Positions 11,734-21,163 of a stretch of 64,000 bases of DNA are shown here, piece after piece; the first letter of the stretch is position 1, and every line of letters starts with the position of its first letter. The stretch is from NCBI GenBank assembly GCA_021018815.1, contig JAITYX010000011.1, forward strand, positions 3,486,501 through 3,550,500, written 5' to 3'. Under the pieces are notes generated by a model. That model made no database searches. It was not told where the DNA came from and saw only the letters and a list, made by a program, of their open reading frames with translations. Origin of the DNA: Talinum fruticosum (taxonomy: Eukaryota; Streptophyta; Magnoliopsida; Caryophyllales; Talinaceae). The translations under genes and the position numbers were made by a program.

Positions 11734-11741
11734 TATATATA
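11734..11741 (+). promoter_or_regulatory. TATA-box-like site in the Helitron 5' part
   Basis: TATATATA stands about 25-40 bp before a CT-rich leader-like stretch (11760-11820). Sequence and placement fit a plant core promoter that would read rightward into the Helitron interior. The assignment is tentative. Confidence 0.3.
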
Positions 11742-11824
11742 CCTCTACCTTCTCCCTCTTCCACCAAATCCCCGTGTCTTTCTTCTACTTCGGGCTCTCT
11801 CTCTCTCTCTTCCACCACTTCTCA

Positions 11825-12235
11825 CTGGAATCAACCACCTTCGCACCGCCATCGTCGTCCTGCTCTCGAAGCCGAGGCCGTGGTCGTCTCCGGAATCAAC
11901 GCTCCGAGCCGGAGCCGCGGTCGTCTCCCGAAATCAACCTCGCCTCGCACTCGCCATCGTCCTCTTCCTCTAAAGCCGGAATCAACAAGCCCTACACCCA
12001 CCGTCGTCGTCCATAGCCGCCGAGGCCGCCGTCGTCTCCTTCCTCTTCGAAGCCGAAGCCGCGGTCGTCTCCCGGAATCAACGCTCCGAAGCCGAGGCCA
12101 CGGTCGTCTCCCGGAATCAACCGGCCTCGCACCGCCATCGTCCTCCTCCTCTAAAGCCGAAATCAACCAACCCTACACCCACCGTCGTCGTCCACGAGTC
12201 GCCGAGGCTGCCGTTGTCTCCTTCCTCTTCGAGTT
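11825..12235 (+). repeat. GC/CT-rich tandem duplication of about 180 bp inside the Helitron
   Basis: The text CCTACACCCACCGTCGTCGT recurs about 180 bp apart (near 11990 and 12172). It lies in longer blocks that share CTCTAAAGCCG, CCTTCCTCTTCGA and CGGTCGTCTCCCG. The open frames in this block differ on every strand and show no family similarity, so I treat it as a repeat and not as protein-coding. It may be an expanded captured 5' leader. Confidence 0.65.
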
Positions 12236-12540
12236 CAGACGTCCTCTGTCTCTCTCTCTCTCTCTCACTTTCTCATGTTCGCAATTTGAAAATCAATGCA
12301 TATTCTAAGTTTCGTCTAATCCTTTTCAAATCTAAATAAATTCCCTGTTATTCTCTATTCTTCCAGCTCCAGTTCCTCCCTCCGAGTCGTCGATCCAATA
12401 GCTCGGTCCAACGCCGCTACCATTCCTCGCTCTACCGGCCGATAAATTTTCTCTCTTCTTCCTTCTTTTCACCTCTTCTCATTTTGATTTGCGCTTTGCG
12501 TTCTTCATTCATTCGATCTCCCGAGATTCTGTAGTTATTG

Positions 12541-14035
12541 TTTGTGTGAATTTGGTATTTCCCTTTCATTGTGAATCTTTGGTATTCTTCACCTTTAATT
12601 ATGCTCCCCTTTTGGGATCTATTCGAGTTTCAATTTGAAACTGTTTGTGTGAACTTGTTTTATTATATTTGTTATTCTTCATCTTTGTTATTTTTCCTTT
12701 TCCCTTCTCTCCGGACTCGTGCTATTTGATTATTTCTTCGGGGCCTTCAACTTAAGGTTATTAGTACATGCATATTTGGTTTGAATCCAAAAGCAGTTAG
12801 CATTCATCATGATTTTGTTTGACATTTTATTTGGTTTGATCGCCACTCGATGAGAATGCATATTTGGTTGTAGCATATTCGGGGTAATGGATGATAGAGG
12901 ATTTGTGAGTTTTAGTTTGTCAAAGACTGTGTTTAGGGTCGGTATAATTCGCCATAATAATATGTATTTTCAATTTAATTTCATGCCAATCGAGATCAAA
13001 TTCATTGAACCCGGTTTGAGTTTGTTTGTTTCTAAATTCCAATTTTACGCGGAAAAAGAAATTCACGAGTTTTGGATTTTGAAATTTCGAAGCCATTTTT
13101 GTGGAGGGCTTTTGGGTATTGATGGGTTAAATTAGAGTTTAAAACCCTTTTTATGCTTTTAGTTTGAGTTTCCTGGTGAAAAGTTTTTAGAATTTGTGAG
13201 TGCGGTAATGGATGATAGAGAGAGGAAGAAAAATTGTACCATATTTTCGATGTTCATATGTTTAAATTTCTAATTCAACCAATTTTACAGTATGATTATG
13301 AATTTTAAATTTAATCCGGATCAATTTTCTTTACCTCCGATTATTTCGACTCATGATTAGGGTTGCTTGCTTAAATAAGGAAAAGTTTAGGGCTTTTCTG
13401 GACAATTTCAGGTGATTTTGATTGTTGGGTGGGTATCTTTACGAGCTTTTTAGAGTTATGTTGTTAAGATTGCTTTACGGGTATGATGATTTCTTCTAAC
13501 TATGGTTGCCAATGAAGTATATTTTCTGCAGTCTCATACATAATTTTAAGTGTTGATGATGGCTTACGCATATGCTTGCAATGTCTGTATATCCCCTCTT
13601 GCCCCTAAAATTGTCACAACTAGACTAATTAGATTTTTTTGATTATTATGACTTGGATGGGTATTTGAAATTGTCACTTTTTAGGTCATGATTTCGTTTA
13701 TCGTACTTAAATTGCTTGGAATTTCTGTTGTGTTGGTTGGATCCGTGCGGTTAGATGCATAATTTGCTGAGCATACTTTTCGTTAATTTTTAGGTATTTT
13801 ATCCCTCTTCGCCTACTGCAATTCGAGCATACTTTTCGTTAGTTTTGAGGTATTTTATATTATGGGTTTTTAAACTTTTGTACGTTTAGTGGGTGTCGGA
13901 AGCTGTTTTGTCCTCTCGCCTACCAGGTGTTCGACGAATTGTTTGTGTGAATTTGGTATTTCCCTTTCATTGTAATCTTTGTTATTCTTCACCTTTACTT
14001 ATGCTCCCCTTTTGGGGTCTATCCGGGGTCAATTT
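12541..14035 (+). repeat. Pair of direct repeats of about 90 bp, 1.4 kb apart, plus a 56 bp tandem duplication
   Basis: The 90 bp around TTTGTGTGAATTTGGTATTT at 12540 recurs at 13940 with small changes. At 13768-13860 the segment GCATACTTTTCGTTA is duplicated about 56 bp apart. GGTAATGGATGATAGAG occurs at about 12883 and 13205. The surrounding DNA is T-rich and intron-like with no supported protein. Confidence 0.6.
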
Positions 14036-16060
14036 TGCGTTTGCCCTTTGTTTCGAACTCTGAATATACTTGAATGCAGTCCCCAGTTCCTTCGTTCCCC
14101 TCCCCCACCTTAGAGATAATCATGCATTATATTTCATGAAAGCTTTGATTTTTAGCATTCCTAATGATTATAATTGAGAACTGTCCTTGGTGGTGCATTA
14201 TTGCAGCATTTTATGAAGTTTGTAATAATCAATTATTATAAGTTGTATTTGACAAGATGAACTGGGATCTCATATCGATCTGTAGTAGGATGTGTGAAAT
14301 GAAACTTTTCACGGCAATTGAAAGCCTACTAAAATAACCTCCTTTTCCGCACTATAAAGGGGGTTTGTTAGGTGCTTGCTTGCTGCCATATCATAATTAT
14401 CGGGATGCTTTATAAAATGAGATGTGGTGTGCACTTTTGACATCGATTATTTGAAAGTTGGCTGTCCTCTTTATGTCGCTTATGCTTGCTTCCTTCAAAA
14501 TTTTGGTAGTAAGTTTCTTATTGACCAAAGATTACTCTAGGTGATGAGATTTTTAAAAGATAACTAAATTGATGATGTCCGCATCCGAATACCGTTTCAG
14601 TAGAAGTGGCATATCCATGGGGTAAAAGTCATAGTTTGTAATGTGTAACCCACATCAATGTTCTCTATGTGTAACTAGGAGATGGAATTTGTTGGGTGAT
14701 TAATTTTTCTTGCATTGTTGGTTTGACGAGTGTTCTTTGAGCGTTAGCTTTCAATTGCTTGGGCTTTTTATCAATGATGGTAAATGTACAGGACAATATG
14801 TGTTGGCTTGGGAGGGGTCCTTTAAAGTAATTAATATAGTATTCTTAAAGAAATTCTGGTGTTTAATCCATCCACAATTATTATATTTGTTGTTGTTCAT
14901 GTGCTCCAGAAATATGCCTATCCAATTTGTAATGTTGTTTGATTATGGGTGGATTTTGGTGATTAATGACTACTAATATCATATTTCTTCCTGTATTAGG
15001 CTATGCAACAAGGGAAAGATCCCAATTAAATTTGGGATGGGTCTAACCCACTTCAATGTTCCAACCAAGAACAGGAAAGAGAAAATGGTTTCAGGATCTA
15101 GGAGACATAGAGATGAAATTAACTTAAACATTGTACTATGAAACGCGAAGATAGAAATTACACCTTTTTTTATGAATTAAGAATACTATCTTGCTCCTTG
15201 ATGTAATATTCGAGTTATTATATTTAACTTAAGTCTATGATAGTAATTTGTATAATAATAACAAATGATCTTCAACTTAAAGTTATTATTTGGAATAGTT
15301 GTCTAGCAATTTAAAATTATTTATGAATTAAGAATAAGAATTATAATTGATCCTTTGATGTTATCGATATTTATTTTTTAATGTCGTTATGTTCTTTTCT
15401 TTGCGTGATAAAGAATCAAAGTTGACCAAATGAATGAGTACAACTTTTTCTAATTCTATAATTTGAATAGAAATTTTTGACTTAAGTATAAATTCATTTT
15501 TAAAATTTTGATTAGGTCTGTTCTATCATTCTCGGGCATTATCTGGAGGTACTCGAATTCAAGTTTCTTCTAAAGTTTTATTTTGATTTCATACGTTTCT
15601 TCTTTGACAGGTAGATTTCAAATTTACATTTTCTTTTTATCTTAAGTTTATCATTTATATGTTATTATATGTATATATGTATTAATTTTTTCATTCTCTT
15701 TATTTGAAATATTTGAAATTTTATAGTTTTTTAATAAATTGTTTGATATATTAAATTATGTTGTTATGCACCCCTAATTTACATTGAATATGACCATGTC
15801 TTATTATTTTATAATTATATTAATTTTTTATCATTTTATTTTTATTTTTATTTTTTTAAAATTATAAATATTAAATTTCACTCCAATAGAAAATTAATAA
15901 AAAAATATTACTTAATGTCCGTATCGTATTTCGTTAATCCTCTATAACTAATTTAAAGTTAATGTGCACCTCCAATTTTTATCTGTATATTTCCTTACTA
16001 GGAGTATAAAAAATATGAAATATTATAGCATATGTGCTTTTTAAAAATTATTATATTTCT
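14036..16060 (+). other. Helitron interior, intron-like, with one exon-like segment at 15000-15141
   Basis: Most of this stretch is T-rich and without coding signal. After an AG at 14998-14999, one frame runs 47 codons to a TGA at 15139-15141 and includes CNKGKIPIKFGMGLTHFN. I do not recognise the product. It could be the last exon of a captured gene. Confidence 0.3.
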
Positions 16061-16075
16061 CTGTGCATAGCACGA
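16061..16075 (+). repeat. Second Helitron-like terminal hairpin inside the Helitron
   Basis: GTGC-ATA-GCAC at 16063-16073 has the same stem core as the true 3' hairpin at 17007. It may be an older nested Helitron end or an alternative transposition terminator. No clear CTRR follows within 12 bases. Confidence 0.4.
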
Positions 16076-16144
16076 TGTAACTTTTTAAAGAATAATATGT
16101 GCTTAAGCTCATTCATATTTTTACATATTATAAAAAATTAAAAA

Positions 16145-16606
16145 TAATATATACATTTAATTTTGAACCACATACCTAAAACAAAAACAATATGGAATAT
16201 AATACAATTATAATTGAACCACATATCTCCTTCATAAAATTAAAACAATATGAAATATAGTATATTTTAAATATTTTTAAAAAATAGTAATTTATACTTG
16301 ACTGAACTATGAAAATTATAGTATAAATTATTGTGAAAATATATCTTTTTTCAAACGTACTATAAAAAAATTAAACTTAATATAGTACAATTAAAATTGA
16401 ACCACATATTTCCTTCCTAAAACTAAAACAATATGGAATATAATACAATACAATTAAAATTGAACCACATATCTCTTTCATAAAATTAAAACAATATAAA
16501 ATATAGCATATTTTAAACATTTAAAAAAATAGTAATTTATACTTGACTTAACTATGAAAATTATAGTCTAAATTATTGTGGAAATATATCTTTTTTTCAA
16601 ACGTAC
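16145..16606 (+). repeat. AT-rich tandem duplication, unit about 235 bp
   Basis: Two consecutive copies (about 16145-16366 and 16377-16606) share the order GAACCACATAT, AAAACAATATG, ATAGTAATTTATACTTGACT and TTCAAACGTAC. A shorter tandem pair (AACATTATTTGCAATAAAAT) follows at about 16710-16765. Such minisatellite-like duplications are common near Helitron 3' ends. Confidence 0.75.
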
Positions 16607-16790
16607 TTATTGAAGCTCCATTTGAAAATGTGGATAACATTTGGAATAGCCTTCGAACAAGACTTGCTCCACATAATACAAGAATGAGGCCACATAATCG
16701 GCGACACCCTAACATTATTTGCAATAAAATATTCATATTCTAACATTATTTGCAATAAAATATTACTTTATCATGGTTCTCTATAGGTAC

Positions 16791-16870
16791 AAGCAGAGTA
16801 AGAAGAGGAAGAGAAGTCTTCGTGATCCCGCACCATCAGTGAATTTATCATTGTGTCATTTAATTTGATG
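16791..16870 (+). other. Exon-like basic segment of unknown origin near the Helitron 3' end
   Basis: After an AG at 16790-16791, a frame of about 24 codons reads YKQSKKRKRSLRDPAPSVNL and ends at TGA near 16868. Composition is balanced and unlike the AT-rich flanks. It resembles a captured 3' exon of a basic protein, but I cannot name the donor. Confidence 0.3.
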
Positions 16871-17031
16871 TCTCTCCTAATATTTACTCCCTAATATTTT
16901 AAACATTTTAAGATAGTATTTTTTATAAACACATGTATTTATGACGTTGCTATTTTTATTACCGTAAGTATTTTTTATAAATATTTTAAGATTTATTACA
17001 TTACTTCGTGCATAGCACGAGTCCAAATTAG

Positions 17032-17335
17032 TTATCTTCGAAGGTGTAATCATGTTCTTATTTATCACACGTTCGGATAAGGGAATTGGGTTGTAAATTG
17101 GGTGAATGAATTTGGCCTTTGTATTTCCTCTTCTTTAGTTTCGTTGTCTATTCTTTTTTTTTTTTTCCTTTCTTTCCATTTTAATGGAGAAAAAGTTAGG
17201 TAGAACCCTTACAAGAAGGGCTACCGGCTAATTGTTATACTTATCCTCTAAAAGACTTTAAAAAAGGAAAGATAAATTAAAAAATAAATTTATAGGGACA
17301 TGGCTGGCAATCGCCCCTATTTCAAAAAAAAAAAA
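17032..17335 (+). pseudogene. LINE RNase H domain, 3' part and A-rich tail
   Basis: This is the continuation of the sequence at 11166-11486 after the Helitron. The text TATCACACGTTCGGATAAGG matches the part of the 30.6 kb copy that encodes IHHTF, and AGGTAGAACCCTTACAAGAA matches its 3' untranslated end. It contains in-frame stops. An A-run follows at 17324-17335. Confidence 0.7.
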
Positions 17336-17880
17336 TGAGTTATTTGTTTTGTCTTTTTTCCATCCCTAACCTCATTTAAAAAAAAATAAAAATTTACACT
17401 TGAGTGATGTTCTAATTTTATAATTACACTTTAATTATTAAATACAAATAAAATGAAAATTATACCCTTTTTATCTCAATCATCTCTCTTCCCCCTCTCT
17501 CATCCTCTCTCTCTCTCACACATGTCTCTCTAAAAAAATTAATTTTAAGTAAAATTATAATTTTTATTTATTATTATAAATTATAAATTTTAAAATTTAA
17601 AATTTTCTTATTTCAATTAAAATTATTTTAATTAAAAAATATAAAAATATTATTTAAATCCTAAACTTTAATTACTCAACCTAAAGACAGACATCCTATA
17701 ACGACATATAAAGTCATTCCGGAATAATCTTGAATTTATCCGGTTTTGTACTCCCATTTAAAATAAATAATCACCCCTGTATAACATTATAATTAACTCT
17801 ATATGACTATCCATGTTATCCAGAGATGATCATGATGGTAACCCGAGATAACATAGATAATCAACCCTACACATATATAT
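17336..17880. other. AT-rich spacer between the LINE remnant and a Mutator-like element
   Basis: No gene is seen. A CT-microsatellite tract lies near 17490-17520. The last nine bases, CATATATAT, may be the left target duplication of the element that starts at 17881. Confidence 0.5.
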
Positions 17881-18624
17881 GGGAAGGGTTCAAGTAAGCA
17901 CTCTTATAGTGTAAGCACCTCCCCTATTGGTAAGCATCACAGATATAAGCCGTCCAGTTTTAATCCAACGGTGGTAATTAAAAGACTCCTTTTTTAATTA
18001 AAAAATATATATATATTTTTGTTTCCGGGAGGGGTAGTTTCAGGTATCGACATTTCCAAACCCTCTGCCTTGCTTCCCCCTCTCTCTCTCTAAATCCTCT
18101 CTATCTCTCTCTACCTCTTGCCGGTGACCATTATCTACCCATCGTTGGTCGCTTCCTCTTCTGTGTCTATCGCCAGCTGCTTCTTCTCTCTGTCTAATGT
18201 CGACCTCTCTCTCTACCAACTCTGACGAATTTTTGTGAAGGGTCACAGACTCGCGAATTTCCTAGCTGTAGCAAGCCTGAATCCCCTCCCTGGTCTCTCT
18301 CTCTCTACCTCGTGCATCTCTTTATCTCAGCCACAGCCACCACCTCGCCGGCCAGCTCCAAGGACATCGCCGAGTCCATGTTGTACTGGTTCTGCATTTT
18401 AATGGATGCTGAAATTAGGGTTTTTTTAATCTAATTGCACAATTTCGCTGAGGTAATTATTTTCCTTTCATCTTCAATTTTTCAGGGAATTAACTATAGT
18501 TTGAAATTTTTGTAAGGGTGGAATAGTTTGGAATTAACTAGAATCCCTCTAATTTGTTATTTTTAATGTATTGAGAATCTTTAATTTTTCTCCTATTATG
18601 CGAATGTGCTAGTTTGAACTTGTG

Positions 18625-18945
18625 GGTATCGGATTGTTGAGGCATATATGCGTTTTGGGCATCGGATTGTTGAGGCATGTGTGCACTGTGGGTATTGAGA
18701 CAATCCTTATATAATTTGTTTCTGAATAAAACCAATATGTTCATTGGAGTTTTTGATTTTTTTCTCTCTAATTTGTTCTTCAATTTGTATCATTAAGGCA
18801 TATTAGTTTAGCTTTGTGGGTAATGGATTGTTGAGGCATATTTCATGGCATATTAGTCTAGCTTTTGGCTCAAAAGTTTGTATGATTGTTGTACGGCCAT
18901 ATCGTTTTTGGGGCGGGGGGTGATTGCAATGGATTGTTGAGGCAT
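18625..18945 (+). repeat. Four dispersed copies of GGATTGTTGAGGCAT
   Basis: The 15-mer begins at 18631, 18664, 18825 and 18931, each time followed by an AT-rich or TG-rich stretch. The first two are part of a 33 bp tandem pair. The repeats lie in the intron-like part of the Mutator-like element. Confidence 0.75.
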
Positions 18946-19346
18946 ATGTCCAGCTTCTAGTTGAAAAATTATTGTTTGGGAAAATTAGAGTTTGGGTTCT
19001 TATATGGTAAAATTTAATTAAACCGCTATTAGTGCCTTTATTGAGTGCTCAAATATAATTTTTGTCATCTTCGTTGCAACTATATGAGATAAAACCTGAA
19101 AATTGGATCCTAGCTTTGCTTATCGATTACACAAGCACAAAGAGGCAACTGTTAATTTTAACTTTTCATGCTAAAGATCATGTATTCTTAGTAGGAGCTT
19201 TTTTCCTTCCTTTATAATAATTGTATTTCAAACATATAATTTATTCCATTTTGAAAATGTACTACTGAATGTTGGTCTGAAGGCTCTCAGTTTATGTCAT
19301 GTCTAGAACTTGATTAGATCTTTAGGTAATGGAGTAAGTTATGTAT

Positions 19347-19419
19347 AGCCTATTAGCTCAAATGGTAGAGCATTTGTGTACCTACACAAATTATGTGGGT
19401 TCAAATCCCATATAGGCTA
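19347..19419 (+). repeat. tRNA-like sequence, copy 1 (73 nt)
   Basis: The 7 bp acceptor stem AGCCTAT/ATAGGCT is perfect. It is followed by TA, a D stem GCTC/GAGC, an anticodon-arm hairpin TTTGT/ACAAA with an 8 nt loop, and a T arm GTGGG-TTCAAAT-CCCAT. TAGCTCAAATGG fits the Pol III A box and GGTTCAAATCC the B box. The oversized anticodon loop argues against a working tRNA. Four relatives lie at 20018, 26525, 27490 and 28440. Confidence 0.75.
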
Positions 19420-20017
19420 CAAGTTTCTAAGATCCTTCGTAAGAAACAAAATACTACTTTTGCCTTGCTTTGGAATGTTCCGGTTTAAGCTTCATGTATA
19501 CACATAGAGGTCATGTGTTCTTAGACTATGAGTTTGAGGCACTCAATCGAGAGAATGAAGTTAGAGTAATAACTGGGACAAGGTTTAAGGAATGGGATGT
19601 CCTTCAAAAGCTTAAAGAGCCTTTCACGTTAATTTTCGGCCATGTTGAGCTAGCTGAATTTGTTTTGTGCAATTTCTAGCCATATTGAGCTTTTTGAATA
19701 TATTTCGGGCCATTTTGAGCTAAATGAATTTGTCTCGTACAATTTTCGGCCATATTGAGTTCATAAAAGCTGGTGGAAGTGCGGTATGGCTGAAACTAAC
19801 GATATGCATAAAAGTTGATGGTAATGCAGTTTGAGACTGTCGGGATCTTAGACAAGTCTAATATGCAGACAAAGGATGCTAATTAATGAAGAGAATGACT
19901 CGTCCGGGCTTAAACACCAAATTTAACACATTGAGTTCTTAGTTGTAGCATTTTTTTAAATTTTTTAATAATTTTTGCACAAATGCCTTTCATATATCGA
20001 GTGAGTGCTTTAAAGAC

Positions 20018-20090
20018 AACCTATGTGGGATTTGAACCCACATCATTTGTGTCATTACACAAATGCTCTCCCTTATTAAGCTAATAGGCT
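20018..20090 (-). repeat. tRNA-like sequence, copy 2 (73 nt)
   Basis: On the minus strand the acceptor stem is AGCCTAT/ATAGGTT with one G-T wobble. The T stem is GTGGG/CCCAC, fully paired. The anticodon arm is TTTGT/ACAAA with an 8 nt loop GTAATGAC. It lies in inverted orientation to copy 1, 600 bp away, inside the same Mutator-like element. Confidence 0.75.
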
Positions 20091-20276
20091 TTTAGGCAAC
20101 AAAAATGGCAGGAGATATAATACTTTACTTGTTCCCTGTCTAGCATATTGATACTTGAAGCTGCAAAAAGAGTGAAGAGGAAAAAGAGGTATCACATGCC
20201 CATTTTTTGATCGACCACTACAACCATTAAACCATAAAACAACATGAAAACATTAGGAAACAAGAAAATAACCTAC

Positions 20277-21045
20277 ATTAATGGCTTCATGCATATCGAG
20301 AATCTCGAACTTCTTGACATCCGCTGCATTTTAAGAGCTAGTCCTACTTAGCATACCATGCGAGAATTGAGATTGAAATTGCTTGCTAAAATGTTATAAT
20401 GAAGCTTATTAGAGGAAATCACCGGTATCTAGCTAGTAGTCGAGACGACTTGATCTTGAGTTTTTCTTCATGAGGCGAGTGAAAGAAGTTGCACATTACA
20501 TCTCTAACTTCTTTTAAAAGGGATTCAGGGATTCCATGTCCCTTCTAATCAGTCCAAAAACAAATCCAAACTCAAGATTTGCATAAGCAATTATAAGCCA
20601 AAGACATTTAACTAGTGGAATAGAATTAGAGGCTTTGATAAGCGTAAATGAAATCTTATTTTGTTGTACAGAAATGCAAAGGATAGTAGTGCAACATAGC
20701 ATATACGAGGTGTGATAACAAAGGAGAAATACAAGTTGGAAAGCTATGTACCCAGCTCTAATTCCCCCTCGGTGTTTGTTAATAAGAAACCAACAGACTC
20801 ATTTTATTCTCCGGAAGGGCGAGAAAATTAGAAATATTATTATGGTTGGTGAACAAAAGCGAGTGTAATTAATTGCAAATACCACATAGAAAAATCCAGC
20901 CTTTGTACAAGCTTTATCCAATTGTCTAACAACTTCAAGCACATCACCATCCTCACCCATCTTCGGATCATCCGATTTTGCCACCGGAGCACGTATATCC
21001 GCATCAAATGGTACAATAATTGAACCTAAATTTCCCGACCGCCAT
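20277..21045 (-). pseudogene. Captured fragments of a 2-oxoglutarate/Fe(II) dioxygenase gene with introns
   Basis: Three exon-like pieces lie in order on the minus strand. The first (about 21045-20883) encodes APVAKSDDPKMGED and VLEVVRQLDKACTKAGFFYV, ending at a GT donor. The second (20541-20423), between AG and GT, encodes GHGIPESLLKEVR and HEEKLKIK. The third (20323-20277) keeps only DMHEAI before a GT. The order and splice points match plant dioxygenases of the At3g50210 type, in which GHGI follows AGFFYV and a DMHEAIDC motif follows. Frames are broken near the first ATG (one extra A) and in exon 3. The iron-binding HxD...H region is absent. The pieces lie in the same orientation as the promoter-like leader near the right terminus. 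Confidence 0.85.
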
Positions 21046-21163
21046 CACTCGCCAGCTCTTTTCTCTCTCTTAGAACACAACTTCGAGCTTTGTCTATAAC
21101 ATGGTTTTAGTACAACAATGTATCTTAAGCTGTTACAATTTCTCTACGGTTTAATAACGTATT

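Larger units (their letters stand above)
11487..17031 (+). mobile_element. Non-autonomous Helitron, 5,545 bp, inserted in a LINE RNase H sequence
   Basis: The element begins TCTATACACTATATAATGCC, the usual 5' TC start of plant Helitrons. It ends with a hairpin at 17007-17019 (CGTGC-ATA-GCACG) and then CCAAATTAG, one base from the CTRR rule. The host base before it is A (11486) and after it is T (17032), as Helitron insertion requires, and there is no target duplication. Removing it makes the flanking LINE sequence align to the 30.6 kb copy without any gap across 21 bases. No replication initiator or helicase is seen, so it is non-autonomous. The interior holds CT-rich tandem repeats, an intron-like region, two exon-like segments and AT-rich tandem duplications. 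Confidence 0.8.

Noticed and set aside
11831..12166. Arg/Gly-rich frames on both strands of the GC-rich Helitron block
   Set aside because: They come from a 180 bp tandem repeat, change frame freely and show no family similarity.
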